Shown here piece by piece: positions 9,609 to 18,618 of a DNA stretch of 64,000 nucleotides (position 1 is the stretch's first letter; every line of letters begins with the position of its first letter). The position numbers and the translations under genes were made by a program. This DNA comes from Bacteroidales bacterium. Its GTDB lineage: Bacteria; Bacteroidota; Bacteroidia; Bacteroidales; WCHB1-69. Below the pieces are notes generated by a model. That model searched no databases. It had not been told where the DNA came from and saw only the letters and a program-made list of their open reading frames with translations. The stretch spans positions 1 through 64,000 of the forward strand of contig JAIKWD010000007.1 in NCBI GenBank assembly GCA_024685175.1, written 5' to 3'.

Positions 9609-10709
9609 ATGTATGAAAATGACAAAAGAATAGTAGTGACTCTCGATGCCGGGGGCACACATTTCCGTTTCAATGCTTTGCGCGGCAACAAGCCGATGGT
9701 GGAGACGGTGGAGTATCCATCAGAAGCACATAATCTTGACCTATGTCTGGGCAATTTGGTGCGTGGATTCGAGCAGGTGATCAACCAGCTGCCCGAGCGT
9801 CCGGTGGCCATAAGCTTCGCCTTCCCTGGTCCCGCCGACTATCCTAACGGCATATTCCCCACCCGACTGACCAACTTCCCCGCCTTCGAAGGCGGAGTGG
9901 CGTTAGGACCGTTCTTGGAACGCAAGTTCAACCTGCCGGTATTCATCAACAACGATGCCGACCTGTTCGCGTACGGTGAGGCGTTGGCCGGCGTATTGCC
10001 TGAGGTCAATACCCGACTGCGTGAGTTGGGCAGTGTCAAGGAGTATCACAACCTCATCGGTTTCATCCTCGGCACGGGCTTCGGCATCGGCATCACGAGC
10101 CACGAGCAGATGTATATGGGCGACAACTGCTGTTCGGAAATCTACTGCACCCCCAACAAGTTGGAGCCCGAGCTCATCGTGGAGGAGGGCGTGTCGCAAC
10201 GCGCCGTGTTGCACAACTACAGGTTGTTGGCCGACGACGTGCACAAGGCCGACTACAACGACTCACTCGACATATTCCGAATTGCGGAGGGTGAACTTGC
10301 CGGCGACCGGAAAGCCGCACAGATGGCTTTCGCCCGCTTCGGCGAGGTGGCTGGATACACCATCGCACAAGCCGTCTGTATGCTCGATGGCATCATCGTG
10401 CTGGGCGGCGGACTGTCGAAGTCGCACAAATACTTTATGCCCGCTATGTTGCAAGAGTTACGGGCCACGATGCACACACGCATCGGTGCCACCCTGCCCC
10501 GCGTGCCGTCATACGTCTACAACCTCGAAGACGAAAACGAGTTCCAAGCCTTCGCCAAGGGCGAGCAAAGACGCATCCCCATCTACGGCACCGACGAAAG
10601 CATCGTATGCGACACCCAGAAACGTCTCGGCATCGCCGTTTCCCACATCGGCACCAGCACGGCAGCCACCACCGGCGCCTACTGCTTCGCCCTGCACAAC
10701 CTCAAATAG
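9609..10709 (+). CDS. ROK family sugar kinase (glucokinase-like)
   Basis: RIVVTLDAGGTHFRFNALRG phosphate 1 motif; NNDADLFAYGEA; GFILGTGFGIGI; IIVLGGGLS. Confidence 0.9.
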   Translation: MYENDKRIVVTLDAGGTHFRFNALRGNKPMVETVEYPSEAHNLDLCLGNLVRGFEQVINQLPERPVAISFAFPGPADYPNGIFPTRLTNFPAFEGGVALGPFLERKFNLPVFINNDADLFAYGEALAGVLPEVNTRLRELGSVKEYHNLIGFILGTGFGIGITSHEQMYMGDNCCSEIYCTPNKLEPELIVEEGVSQRAVLHNYRLLADDVHKADYNDSLDIFRIAEGELAGDRKAAQMAFARFGEVAGYTIAQAVCMLDGIIVLGGGLSKSHKYFMPAMLQELRATMHTRIGATLPRVPSYVYNLEDENEFQAFAKGEQRRIPIYGTDESIVCDTQKRLGIAVSHIGTSTAATTGAYCFALHNLK

Positions 10710-10717
10710 ACAATGCA

Positions 10718-12040
10718 ATGAAGAAAGTTGTCATAGCCACACTGGTCTTACTCTCTTCCCTGCTCCTGACAGTGAATGCCCAAGACAGCGTGCAGATGCG
10801 TCATTACCTCAAGGACTTATGCTCGCCAGCCATGCATGGACGCGGCTATGCCTACAACGGCGACGCCATCGCCGCCAACTACATCCGCACCCAACTCAAG
10901 CGCATCGGACTTGCTCCTTTTGTCTACCCCGACTACTACGAACGCTACGGCTTCAATGTCCACGCTATGGAGGGACCCGTCTCGGCCACGCTCAACGGCG
11001 ACACCTTACGACCTTGGGAAGATTTTGCCTTCGCCCCTCATACCCGATCCGCCAACGATGAATTCACCCTATTGCCCATAGAGCCCGAAACATTAGCCGA
11101 CCCACGCGCCCTAAAGGAGTTCTGCAACAAAAACACCCGCCATCTGGACAAGAGCCTGCTATATGTCGACTTGAGTCAATGCGAGGACAAGAAGACCGTT
11201 GACAAGGTCAATGAGATGTGCCATTTCATGCACGTCTGGAACGGGCAATACGAGTTTCCCGGACTGGTTATAGGCGTAAAGGAGATTCCGGTCTGGTCGT
11301 TCAGTTACGCCAAGAGTCGCTGCGACTACATTATTGCATACGTCAAAGCCGGTTTGGTGAAGAAGCGCAACTCCAAGATACAACTGCTGTGCACCAACGA
11401 GTACATCTTTCACGAAACACAGAATGTCTGCGCCTTCATTCCGGGCAGTGCCGTCCCCGATAGTTTCATCATCATCACCGCACACTACGACCACTTGGGC
11501 CAGATGGGCGAGGACGTGATGTTCCCGGGTTGTCACGACAACGCCTCCGGCACGGCCACGGCCTTGGACTTGGCGCAATACTTCAAGGACCATCCCTTGC
11601 GCTACTCCACCCTGTTTGTCTTCTTCAGCGGCGAGGAAGCCGGCCTGATGGGGTCGTTTTTCTTTGTGCGCGACTCGATACTCGACTTCTCCAAGATTAA
11701 ATTCGTACTCAACCTCGACCTTCTGTGCGGCGGCAACGATGGCATCACGGTGGTCAACGCCAAAGCGGACAACACGAAGGATTTCTACAACGAATTGGTG
11801 AAGATGAACGAAAAGAAGCACAAGTTGAAAGAGGTTCGGGCGCGCGACAACGCCAACAACAGCGACCACGCCCCCTTCGTCATGAAAGGGTTGCCTGCCG
11901 TGTTTGTCTACACTATGGGCGGCAGGACAGGCGGCTACCATGCCCCGTCCGACACTCCCGAGAACGCCGGTCTGGAGCATTATCACAGGATTGTGAGCCT
12001 GCTCATCAAGGGTATGGAAAAAGTGTGCGGAGGAATGTAG
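10718..12040 (+). CDS. M28 family zinc peptidase, secreted
   Basis: MKKVVIATLVLLSSLLLTVNAQ signal; IITAHYDHLG, GCHDNASGTATALDLAQYF, FFSGEEAGLMGS, NSDHAPFVMKGLPAVFVYT. Confidence 0.9.
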   Translation: MKKVVIATLVLLSSLLLTVNAQDSVQMRHYLKDLCSPAMHGRGYAYNGDAIAANYIRTQLKRIGLAPFVYPDYYERYGFNVHAMEGPVSATLNGDTLRPWEDFAFAPHTRSANDEFTLLPIEPETLADPRALKEFCNKNTRHLDKSLLYVDLSQCEDKKTVDKVNEMCHFMHVWNGQYEFPGLVIGVKEIPVWSFSYAKSRCDYIIAYVKAGLVKKRNSKIQLLCTNEYIFHETQNVCAFIPGSAVPDSFIIITAHYDHLGQMGEDVMFPGCHDNASGTATALDLAQYFKDHPLRYSTLFVFFSGEEAGLMGSFFFVRDSILDFSKIKFVLNLDLLCGGNDGITVVNAKADNTKDFYNELVKMNEKKHKLKEVRARDNANNSDHAPFVMKGLPAVFVYTMGGRTGGYHAPSDTPENAGLEHYHRIVSLLIKGMEKVCGGM

Positions 12041-12140
12041 CGTCAATCGTCATGCGATTTATTTCGACAAGACCAACACTACTAAAGTCCGTCAGGCGGC
12101 GTATGATGACTTGTAGAAGGAACGCCGCTTTCTTCCGCAC

Positions 12141-12214
12141 GCAGTCCTACGGACTGCATCGCTTGGTAGCGTTGGGATGTGAAGAGAGGAAATATCGCAC
12201 GCCGTAGGTGTGCG
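12141..12214. repeat. REP/BIME-like pair of inverted GC-rich hairpins
   Basis: GCAGTCC-TAC-GGACTGC (12141-12157) and CGCACGCC-GTA-GGTGTGCG (12196-12214); hairpin tips CCTACGG and CCGTAGG are reverse complements. Confidence 0.5.
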
Positions 12215-12330
12215 GGAATACATCAAAGCTGAACAATTCCTTACCTCACCCGCGGTGCGGGGTGCGCATGCGTTTATGTGAAAATGAAATCGCCGCGGAA
12301 AGGGAGGATTCGATAATGAAGCATAGCAAA

Positions 12331-13404
12331 TTAATTAAGATAATCCATTAGATTCCTCGACCTACTCGTGTGATACAACTTTCTAATAGCTCTGTCTTTA
12401 ATCTGCCGAACGCGTTCTCGCGTTAAGTCATATTTTTTGCCAATCTCATCAAGAGTCATTGAGACACAGCCCCTGAGACCAAAGTAACATCGAATCACAT
12501 CAACTTCACGCAGTTTCAGAGTGGAAAGAGAACGTTCCACCTCAATTTGCAACGACTGATAAATAAGTTCTTTTTCAGGAGTACAAGGTAAATCACTTTC
12601 ATAATCATCCAACTCTTCAATGCAGACTATGTCTTTAAGATTATCAGGCAATTGGAAAAGAAATGATAATTTTTCTCCATCGAGAGATTCATCCAACTCC
12701 ACATCATTCACAGAGGGCGAAAAACCTGTTAATTGTTCAAATTTTTCTTTAAATTGTTGTATTTTCCGATAACTAATCTGTTGATTAATGGGTAATCTTA
12801 TTAAAAATGGCAAATACGTCATTGAATATGCGATTGCTTGACGGATCCAATATTTTGCGTAATTGTAAAAACTAAAGTTTTGTGAATCATCAAAATGCTC
12901 TATAGCTTTGAGGAGACCAAGATTTCCTTCTTGTATTAAGTCCTCAAATAAAACGCCGTCTTTCCTATATAGATAAGCAATGCCAACGACCAATTTCTGC
13001 TGACTTTTTACAATCAAATCATACGCATTACGGTCACCATTTTTGTAACGTCTGAATAATTCGACAATCTCTTCATTTGAATACAACCGATATCTTGACA
13101 AATTGAGAACATAAGCGCGAAGAGAATCACTAATGAAATCTTGAAGATAACGCTCAAAATTATACCGCTTTGGCTCTGCAAGTGGAGCTATCAGAGGATC
13201 TTCTTTTGATTCATCTAAATAGATCGCCCCTTCTATTGCAAACCATAATGAAGAACTATCTTGATACCAATAAGAGATATTATCGACAGAGTACATAACT
13301 TTTGCAACATAATACTTGTCTAAATTCAATTTTCTTGCAATTTCTTTGATCTTAAGACCTGTACTATGTAAAAGCAGTACGTAAATACTCTTAATTTCCT
13401 CCAT
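12331..13404 (-). CDS. Sigma-70 family RNA polymerase sigma factor with N-terminal HTH extension
   Basis: Region 2: DLIQEGNLGLLKAIEHFDDSQNFSFYNYAKYWIRQAI; region 4: LREVDVIRCYFGLRGCVSMTLDEIGKKYDLTRERVRQIKDRAIRKL; N-terminal GLKIKEIARKLNLDKYYVAKVMYS HTH. Confidence 0.88.
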   Translation of the reverse strand: MEEIKSIYVLLLHSTGLKIKEIARKLNLDKYYVAKVMYSVDNISYWYQDSSSLWFAIEGAIYLDESKEDPLIAPLAEPKRYNFERYLQDFISDSLRAYVLNLSRYRLYSNEEIVELFRRYKNGDRNAYDLIVKSQQKLVVGIAYLYRKDGVLFEDLIQEGNLGLLKAIEHFDDSQNFSFYNYAKYWIRQAIAYSMTYLPFLIRLPINQQISYRKIQQFKEKFEQLTGFSPSVNDVELDESLDGEKLSFLFQLPDNLKDIVCIEELDDYESDLPCTPEKELIYQSLQIEVERSLSTLKLREVDVIRCYFGLRGCVSMTLDEIGKKYDLTRERVRQIKDRAIRKLYHTSRSRNLMDYLN

Positions 13405-13853
13405 TATCCTTTATCTATCGTCTTCATAAACTCTAATATCTCCTCACACCAACCTATTAGACATTTTGTTCGACGATCAATAACTGCTTCACCATATTCC
13501 GGATAAAGAGCAGCAACAAGCTTTTTCCCGTCTTTAATCACTTGTTTCTTAGGATACAAAGCTGTTTTGGCAAACAATTGACCAATAAGTTCGTGCTTTA
13601 TGATTAACTCAAATATCCTTATTTTGGTTTTTGGGGGGTCTTTCATAATATCCTCTCCCAATGGAGTCAATGTGAGATCTTCATTGATTAAATCTAGAAA
13701 ATAACATGCATTTGAATAATAGGAGGCCTGACGTAATTCGAATTCATTAAACGATGCTATATCTGCCAACGTACAATTCATTGTATTACCAATGAGTTTG
13801 AACGTCCTGATGACTGTTGCCAGTGTATTTGCTTGAGGGAGAAGCTTTTTCAT
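13404..13853 (-). CDS. Small protein with winged-helix-like features, function unknown
   Basis: TLADIASFNEFELRQASYYSNACYFLDLINEDLTLTPLGEDIMKDPP resembles wHTH domains with an LTxLG motif; stop overlaps sigma start (TAATG). Confidence 0.55.
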   Translation of the reverse strand: MKKLLPQANTLATVIRTFKLIGNTMNCTLADIASFNEFELRQASYYSNACYFLDLINEDLTLTPLGEDIMKDPPKTKIRIFELIIKHELIGQLFAKTALYPKKQVIKDGKKLVAALYPEYGEAVIDRRTKCLIGWCEEILEFMKTIDKG

Positions 13854-13856
13854 ATT

Positions 13857-14312
13857 TTAAATATCCATTAGGTCATTCTGAACCAGCATAGTATAATACT
13901 TATGCAAGATGGTATATCTGTCGTTCTTGCTTTTGTCTGCAAAATCCACCCCAAGTTTTTTACATAGAATAGGGAAACCTCCGTTTGCATAACACTCAAA
14001 TGCTTCATACATTTTATTTCGATCAGGATCATCCTTGTCTCGTGCTTGTAATACGGATTGATTACCCTCCTTCATATAGGCGAGGAAATTCATTATCTCC
14101 TTTTCTCGTTCTTCGAAAAAAGTCACCTGAACGGGTTCTGCCTTATTGGAAAAAGGAACGTATGCCTGATTCGCATAACCGATTAGGGAGGAGATAGTCA
14201 GTATTTGAGGATATCCACTGAAAACCCTCAAATCTCTTACTAAATATCGCATCTGCTCTTCTTGGTCTTGGTTGCGATTTATACGATAGGTGGTATCTAT
14301 ATTGATTGGCAT
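13857..14312 (-). CDS. Hypothetical protein, partner of SMC-like ATPase
   Basis: 151-aa ORF in an operon, 6 nt after the ATPase stop and 3 nt before the next gene; no family recognised. Confidence 0.7.
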   Translation of the reverse strand: MPINIDTTYRINRNQDQEEQMRYLVRDLRVFSGYPQILTISSLIGYANQAYVPFSNKAEPVQVTFFEEREKEIMNFLAYMKEGNQSVLQARDKDDPDRNKMYEAFECYANGGFPILCKKLGVDFADKSKNDRYTILHKYYTMLVQNDLMDI

Positions 14313-14318
14313 GGCGAT

Positions 14319-16403
14319 TTATATTATGTAAGTTATACTTTCTTTTTCATTTTTGAGTAGTTTTGTCTTGGAACACACTTCGGGTTCAACAAAAGCAGCA
14401 ACCCCTCCATAGCTCTTATCATCAGCCATTAGAATTATTTGACTGGCAAAAGTATGAATATATTGGGCCACATTCTCTAAGTTTTTGCCACTCAACTCTG
14501 TAAATGGGGAATCTATGAGGAAAGGATAATCATGCGAAACTTTCAATTTATCCGTAGTTCTATCCTCATTGGAATAATCCAAAATAGCTTTGGCAAAGGC
14601 CAGTGAATTAACTTTGCTCTGTCCCGTTGATTTACCCTCGACAACTTTAAGGATGATCTTTTCATGTATCTCACTTTCAGACAAGCCTTCATGTTGCAGA
14701 GTTTTCAGCTCTCCACTATTTGTCCATGCAGTACGCAACGTGTCATATTTGCTCTTCACGTATGTTACAAGACGATACTTGTCTTTTTTTGTATGTTGAC
14801 ACAAATAGATGCGTCTTCCCTTATCTTCACTTAGCATAGAATATGCCTTTGTAAGATAATCATTGATACTTATTAGGGATAATTCGCTATTACGTTCACC
14901 AATTTTCTCAATTGCAGCTTTGTATAGATCCAATACGTTCAACTGTTCTTCGAGATACTTGAGCACCTCTTGGCTTCCTGAAGCAGATTCTAACTCTGTT
15001 TTTGCTTCTTTCAGACGTTTTTCTTTTCGCTCCTTTTCTCGAGTGATTCGTTCTTCGTCTTTATTCAAACCACCTTGCTGCTGTAATAGTCTGGCTCGTT
15101 CTGCTTCAAGTTCTCTTATAATTCCTGAAACGTTAGTTACCAATGATTGTGAGATTTCTGAAAGATCGGCCTTAATAGTTGCAACTTCTTCTTCGTCTTT
15201 TTTCATAGCATCATAAGCTTCCTTCAACAATTTCCCTGTACGTTTCTTCTCACCTTCGAATTGTTTGGCCATATATAAAAGTGTGCTACTGATATTATCT
15301 GGAGGAAGTGTTGACAACATATCCTCTAAATGTTTGATAACATCAGTACTCATATCACAGCCACAAATGCATTTTGGGCGTTTTAGAATGCTTTTGACAG
15401 CCTCTACAGTTAATCCTGCAGGAATATCGACATTGTCAATTGAATTCTTAACATCAATAACTAAACGATCTGTTACTAATGCATATCCATCTGACAATCT
15501 TTGATAAAATGTCTCAGTGCTTTTATCAAAGTTTCTTTTAGCCCTATCTAAATCTTTCTCTAACCCTTTACGTTTCTGTTCAAGTTGCTTCGCGTCTTCC
15601 AGTTCAGATAATCGTTGTGAAATTTCTTCCAATTTGCCAGACACTTGTCCTTGGTTGATTTCTATTCCGTGAAGATTAATGTCAGCATCTTCAATACCTT
15701 CTTCTAATTCCTCTATTTCCTTTTCAAGTTCTTCAGCAGAATTATTACCGGTATTTCGGCTTATTCTTTTTTTGTCATTATGAATATCTTTTTTTACATC
15801 TTTTATTTCACCCATACAAAGTTCAAATAACTTTTCATTTGTAACGAGCGAAATTACATTCTTAATTGTAGTCTTAGATTGGTCGTCAACCATGTTGAGT
15901 TTCTTCATGCGTTCACCATCGAATGTAATTCCTTCCAAAATCGATTTTGGTATTATTCTGGATAGTAATTCCTCAACTATTTCCTTATTTGTTTCAGGTA
16001 TTGTACGTGCTCCGTTAGCTTCAGTATGACTTAACTCCACTTTTTCGTTTGAGGTTACTTTATCATTCAATCGCATGAAGGTCTCAGTACGCTTGACGAA
16101 ATACTCCGTTCCTTTGTTAGTAAAGGATAGCTCTACCCAGCAATCTACAGAATTTGCGTGCCTCTCCACTTCTAGTTTATGGTGTAGGGCAGAGTTTAGA
16201 GAATAAGGGGTCTCTTCCTTCTCGCGCATACTCTTGAAGTTAAAACCATAAAGCACCCACTGGAAAGAGAAAAGCATCTCTGTTTTACCAGAACCATTGA
16301 CACCCATCACCAATGAAATATTCTTTGTGTTTGTCGTGTCAAACTTAATTGTAAGGTCCTTGAAACAACGATAGTTGTGGTATCTTATATAATTGATCTT
16401 CAT
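14319..16403 (-). CDS. SMC/RecF/DndD-like AAA ATPase with coiled coil
   Basis: MKINYIRYHNYRCFKDLTIKF; Walker A MGVNGSGKTEMLF; long Glu/Lys coiled coil; KCICGC cysteine hook; signature-like STGQSKVNSLAFAKAIL; Walker B-like FLIDSPFTELSGKNLENVAQ. Confidence 0.85.
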   Translation of the reverse strand: MKINYIRYHNYRCFKDLTIKFDTTNTKNISLVMGVNGSGKTEMLFSFQWVLYGFNFKSMREKEETPYSLNSALHHKLEVERHANSVDCWVELSFTNKGTEYFVKRTETFMRLNDKVTSNEKVELSHTEANGARTIPETNKEIVEELLSRIIPKSILEGITFDGERMKKLNMVDDQSKTTIKNVISLVTNEKLFELCMGEIKDVKKDIHNDKKRISRNTGNNSAEELEKEIEELEEGIEDADINLHGIEINQGQVSGKLEEISQRLSELEDAKQLEQKRKGLEKDLDRAKRNFDKSTETFYQRLSDGYALVTDRLVIDVKNSIDNVDIPAGLTVEAVKSILKRPKCICGCDMSTDVIKHLEDMLSTLPPDNISSTLLYMAKQFEGEKKRTGKLLKEAYDAMKKDEEEVATIKADLSEISQSLVTNVSGIIRELEAERARLLQQQGGLNKDEERITREKERKEKRLKEAKTELESASGSQEVLKYLEEQLNVLDLYKAAIEKIGERNSELSLISINDYLTKAYSMLSEDKGRRIYLCQHTKKDKYRLVTYVKSKYDTLRTAWTNSGELKTLQHEGLSESEIHEKIILKVVEGKSTGQSKVNSLAFAKAILDYSNEDRTTDKLKVSHDYPFLIDSPFTELSGKNLENVAQYIHTFASQIILMADDKSYGGVAAFVEPEVCSKTKLLKNEKESITYII

Positions 16404-16407
16404 AGGG

Positions 16408-16581
16408 CTAATCATTATTAACAACACTTCTCACAACCTCTTCAAGTTGTGATTTTAATTGCTTATTATTTCCTGTTTCTTGACAGGTCTTAGCATAATT
16501 CAAGAACTTCCAAAAGCCCTCTTTTTGAGCTTCCGTGAAATGAAGTTCTTCTAACACTTCTTCAATCGGGTTCTGATTCAT
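16408..16581 (-). CDS. Small 57-aa hypothetical protein (not in supplied ORF track)
   Basis: Own translation of minus strand: MNQNPIEEVLEELHFTEAQKEGFWKFLNYAKTCQETGNNKQLKSQLEEVVRSVVNND*; overlaps helicase 3' end by 20 nt and ends 4 nt before the ATPase ATG. Confidence 0.6.
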   Translation of the reverse strand: MNQNPIEEVLEELHFTEAQKEGFWKFLNYAKTCQETGNNKQLKSQLEEVVRSVVNND

Positions 16582-18613
16582 ATTCTTGGGATTCAGTTAT
16601 TGTTATATGATAAGTTTCTTCTATGTCATTAAATCTAATCTCATTGGCATCCTTATTCAATGCCAACCTATTGTACTCTTTAGCTCTGGTCAACTCTATC
16701 TTCAGGAGCCCATCGCTACCGTATGTTCCTGCTTCGATTGCCGGTAGTACTACCATATCGTAAATATAGGCTATTGTCTTACCGCTCTCTTTACACTTAC
16801 GAAGCACACGCCCTCGACGCTGAACGGTTTGTCTCAAGGCACTGTCACTTGCCATGATGTAAATCTTGTCAAGTTTAGGAACATCAACACCTTCATCAAA
16901 ACACTTTATGGCTACTAAAGTATCAAAATATCCCTGTTCAAATTCATACAAGACTCTCTTTCGATTCAAGGTCCTACTGGTAAATTGTGATACCACAAAA
17001 CCTTTATCGTGCAGAGTCCTTGTAACAGAGTCGATGATAAGTTCCCCCTCGTTATCTTTTCCTTGACCGCAATAGACAACTGAATTGACGAAGTCCTTTC
17101 CTTCTTCTATTAGCTCTCTTAACTTCTCAATTTTTCCGGATGCTTGTTTTAAGACAAGGCTTCGTTCTCTGCGAAGCTTATCAACAATATCTGGGTCAGG
17201 ATCTTCTTTATGTAATTCTTGGGCGAGTTGTTTACTTTTATATTGGAACTTGTCAGTCTCTTCTTTTGTTAGTTGAACGAATATGGGATGATACTCGTAT
17301 TTTGAAAGAAAGTCGTTCTCTATAGCATCTTCTATACCGAAATAAAAAGTATCACCATCGGTAAAGAAATTAATGATTGCATCGGATTCACTTTCGTTGA
17401 AACGCTGAATCGTAGCACTAAGTCCCAGTTTATATTTTGGATTTAGCTCCTCCAATGCGGATAGATTTCCTGGTGTCAGATTGTGAGCTTCATCAACGAT
17501 AATGAACACAGGTTTAATCTTGCGAATTTCAGAGTACATTTTTGAGAAAAATGTGTCATATACCGCTACACAAATTACATCATCGTCATTTGTACAATAA
17601 TCAATTGTTGCTTCAGCAATAGTCTTATCAAAAGAGGAACCACTCCCTCCAAAAAGATAAATCTTGTCATACCCCTCTTCCCGTAAAGCAGCCTCCCATT
17701 GAACTTGTAAATCTATCTGCGGCACACATACTACGACAAACAATTTTTCATTCGTCTCCTTCTTTAGGCGCTCTATTGTTCTAACAGAAGTAAAAGTTTT
17801 ACCTGTACCTGTCGCCATCTCATAGAAATGACGATAGCCATTATCGCAAAATTCATCGATTGCTTTCTCTTGATAAGGATAAAGTTTCTTCTTTCCCGTA
17901 GAAAATCGTCCTGCTATATATTTCTCAATGGCCGCATCAAGAGTCTCGCTACGCTTATAGCAGTTTAACAGTTCATTCTCTACCGCTTTTGGGAAATCTA
18001 TAACAACAACAGATTCTTCCTGATTGTTCCAAAGAGAGGAAAAATAACCTTGTTCGTCATCTATGAATCTTGCGGTATTTTCATTTTGCCAAGAACAATC
18101 CACACGGACACTTTCTTGATTATGAAGCAAAGCACTCTTTGTTTCATTCATGGAGCCATTAAAATAGACTTTGTTGCCTGCTTCATCAACAAATATGCCG
18201 AACTTTTCATGGAAAATCCCCAAAGGCTGGTAAGCTATTTTAATTTCCATTTTACCCTCACAAAGCATATTGCAAATCACATCCAACTTGTCTAATTCTT
18301 CATCCGATAGTTTACATTCGGTTATCGAGTTTAATAGCGACTTTGTAATATGGTCTGCGTCTAAGCTGACACAAGCATCAATCAACTCTGCATCAGACTG
18401 CGAAAGTTCTGGACTACAAATAAGGTGTATCTGGCCTTTCTTTTGAACAAACGAAATTACACCATCTATTGACAGCGTCAAGGAATGTAATGAGAAATAT
18501 CCCGCTGCTCTTTCAAGTTTAACGCTTTCACTAAAGCAAGGCACATAGAAATCTCTATCAATAGAATCTCGATGAGTCCTATATATGGGCTGATATTTTA
18601 TCTTTTGCAACAT
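16562..18613 (-). CDS. PLD-like nuclease domain fused to DEAH-type SF2 helicase
   Basis: N-terminal HEKFGIFVDEAGNKVYFNGSMNET (HxK...GSxNxT); Walker A EMATGTGKTFTS; IIVDEAHN; GLSATIQRF; QTVQRRGRVLRK. Confidence 0.87.
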   Translation of the reverse strand: MLQKIKYQPIYRTHRDSIDRDFYVPCFSESVKLERAAGYFSLHSLTLSIDGVISFVQKKGQIHLICSPELSQSDAELIDACVSLDADHITKSLLNSITECKLSDEELDKLDVICNMLCEGKMEIKIAYQPLGIFHEKFGIFVDEAGNKVYFNGSMNETKSALLHNQESVRVDCSWQNENTARFIDDEQGYFSSLWNNQEESVVVIDFPKAVENELLNCYKRSETLDAAIEKYIAGRFSTGKKKLYPYQEKAIDEFCDNGYRHFYEMATGTGKTFTSVRTIERLKKETNEKLFVVVCVPQIDLQVQWEAALREEGYDKIYLFGGSGSSFDKTIAEATIDYCTNDDDVICVAVYDTFFSKMYSEIRKIKPVFIIVDEAHNLTPGNLSALEELNPKYKLGLSATIQRFNESESDAIINFFTDGDTFYFGIEDAIENDFLSKYEYHPIFVQLTKEETDKFQYKSKQLAQELHKEDPDPDIVDKLRRERSLVLKQASGKIEKLRELIEEGKDFVNSVVYCGQGKDNEGELIIDSVTRTLHDKGFVVSQFTSRTLNRKRVLYEFEQGYFDTLVAIKCFDEGVDVPKLDKIYIMASDSALRQTVQRRGRVLRKCKESGKTIAYIYDMVVLPAIEAGTYGSDGLLKIELTRAKEYNRLALNKDANEIRFNDIEETYHITITESQEYESEPD

Positions 18614-18618
18614 AACAC

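Noticed and set aside
8792-9811. 339-aa minus-strand ORF overlapping MFS gene and ROK start
   Set aside because: Alternate-frame translation of the MFS gene; low-complexity Arg/His-rich product.
9955-11061. 368-aa plus-strand ORF overlapping ROK kinase
   Set aside because: Ser/Thr/Pro/Arg-rich out-of-frame product, typical of a +1 shadow of a GC3-biased gene.
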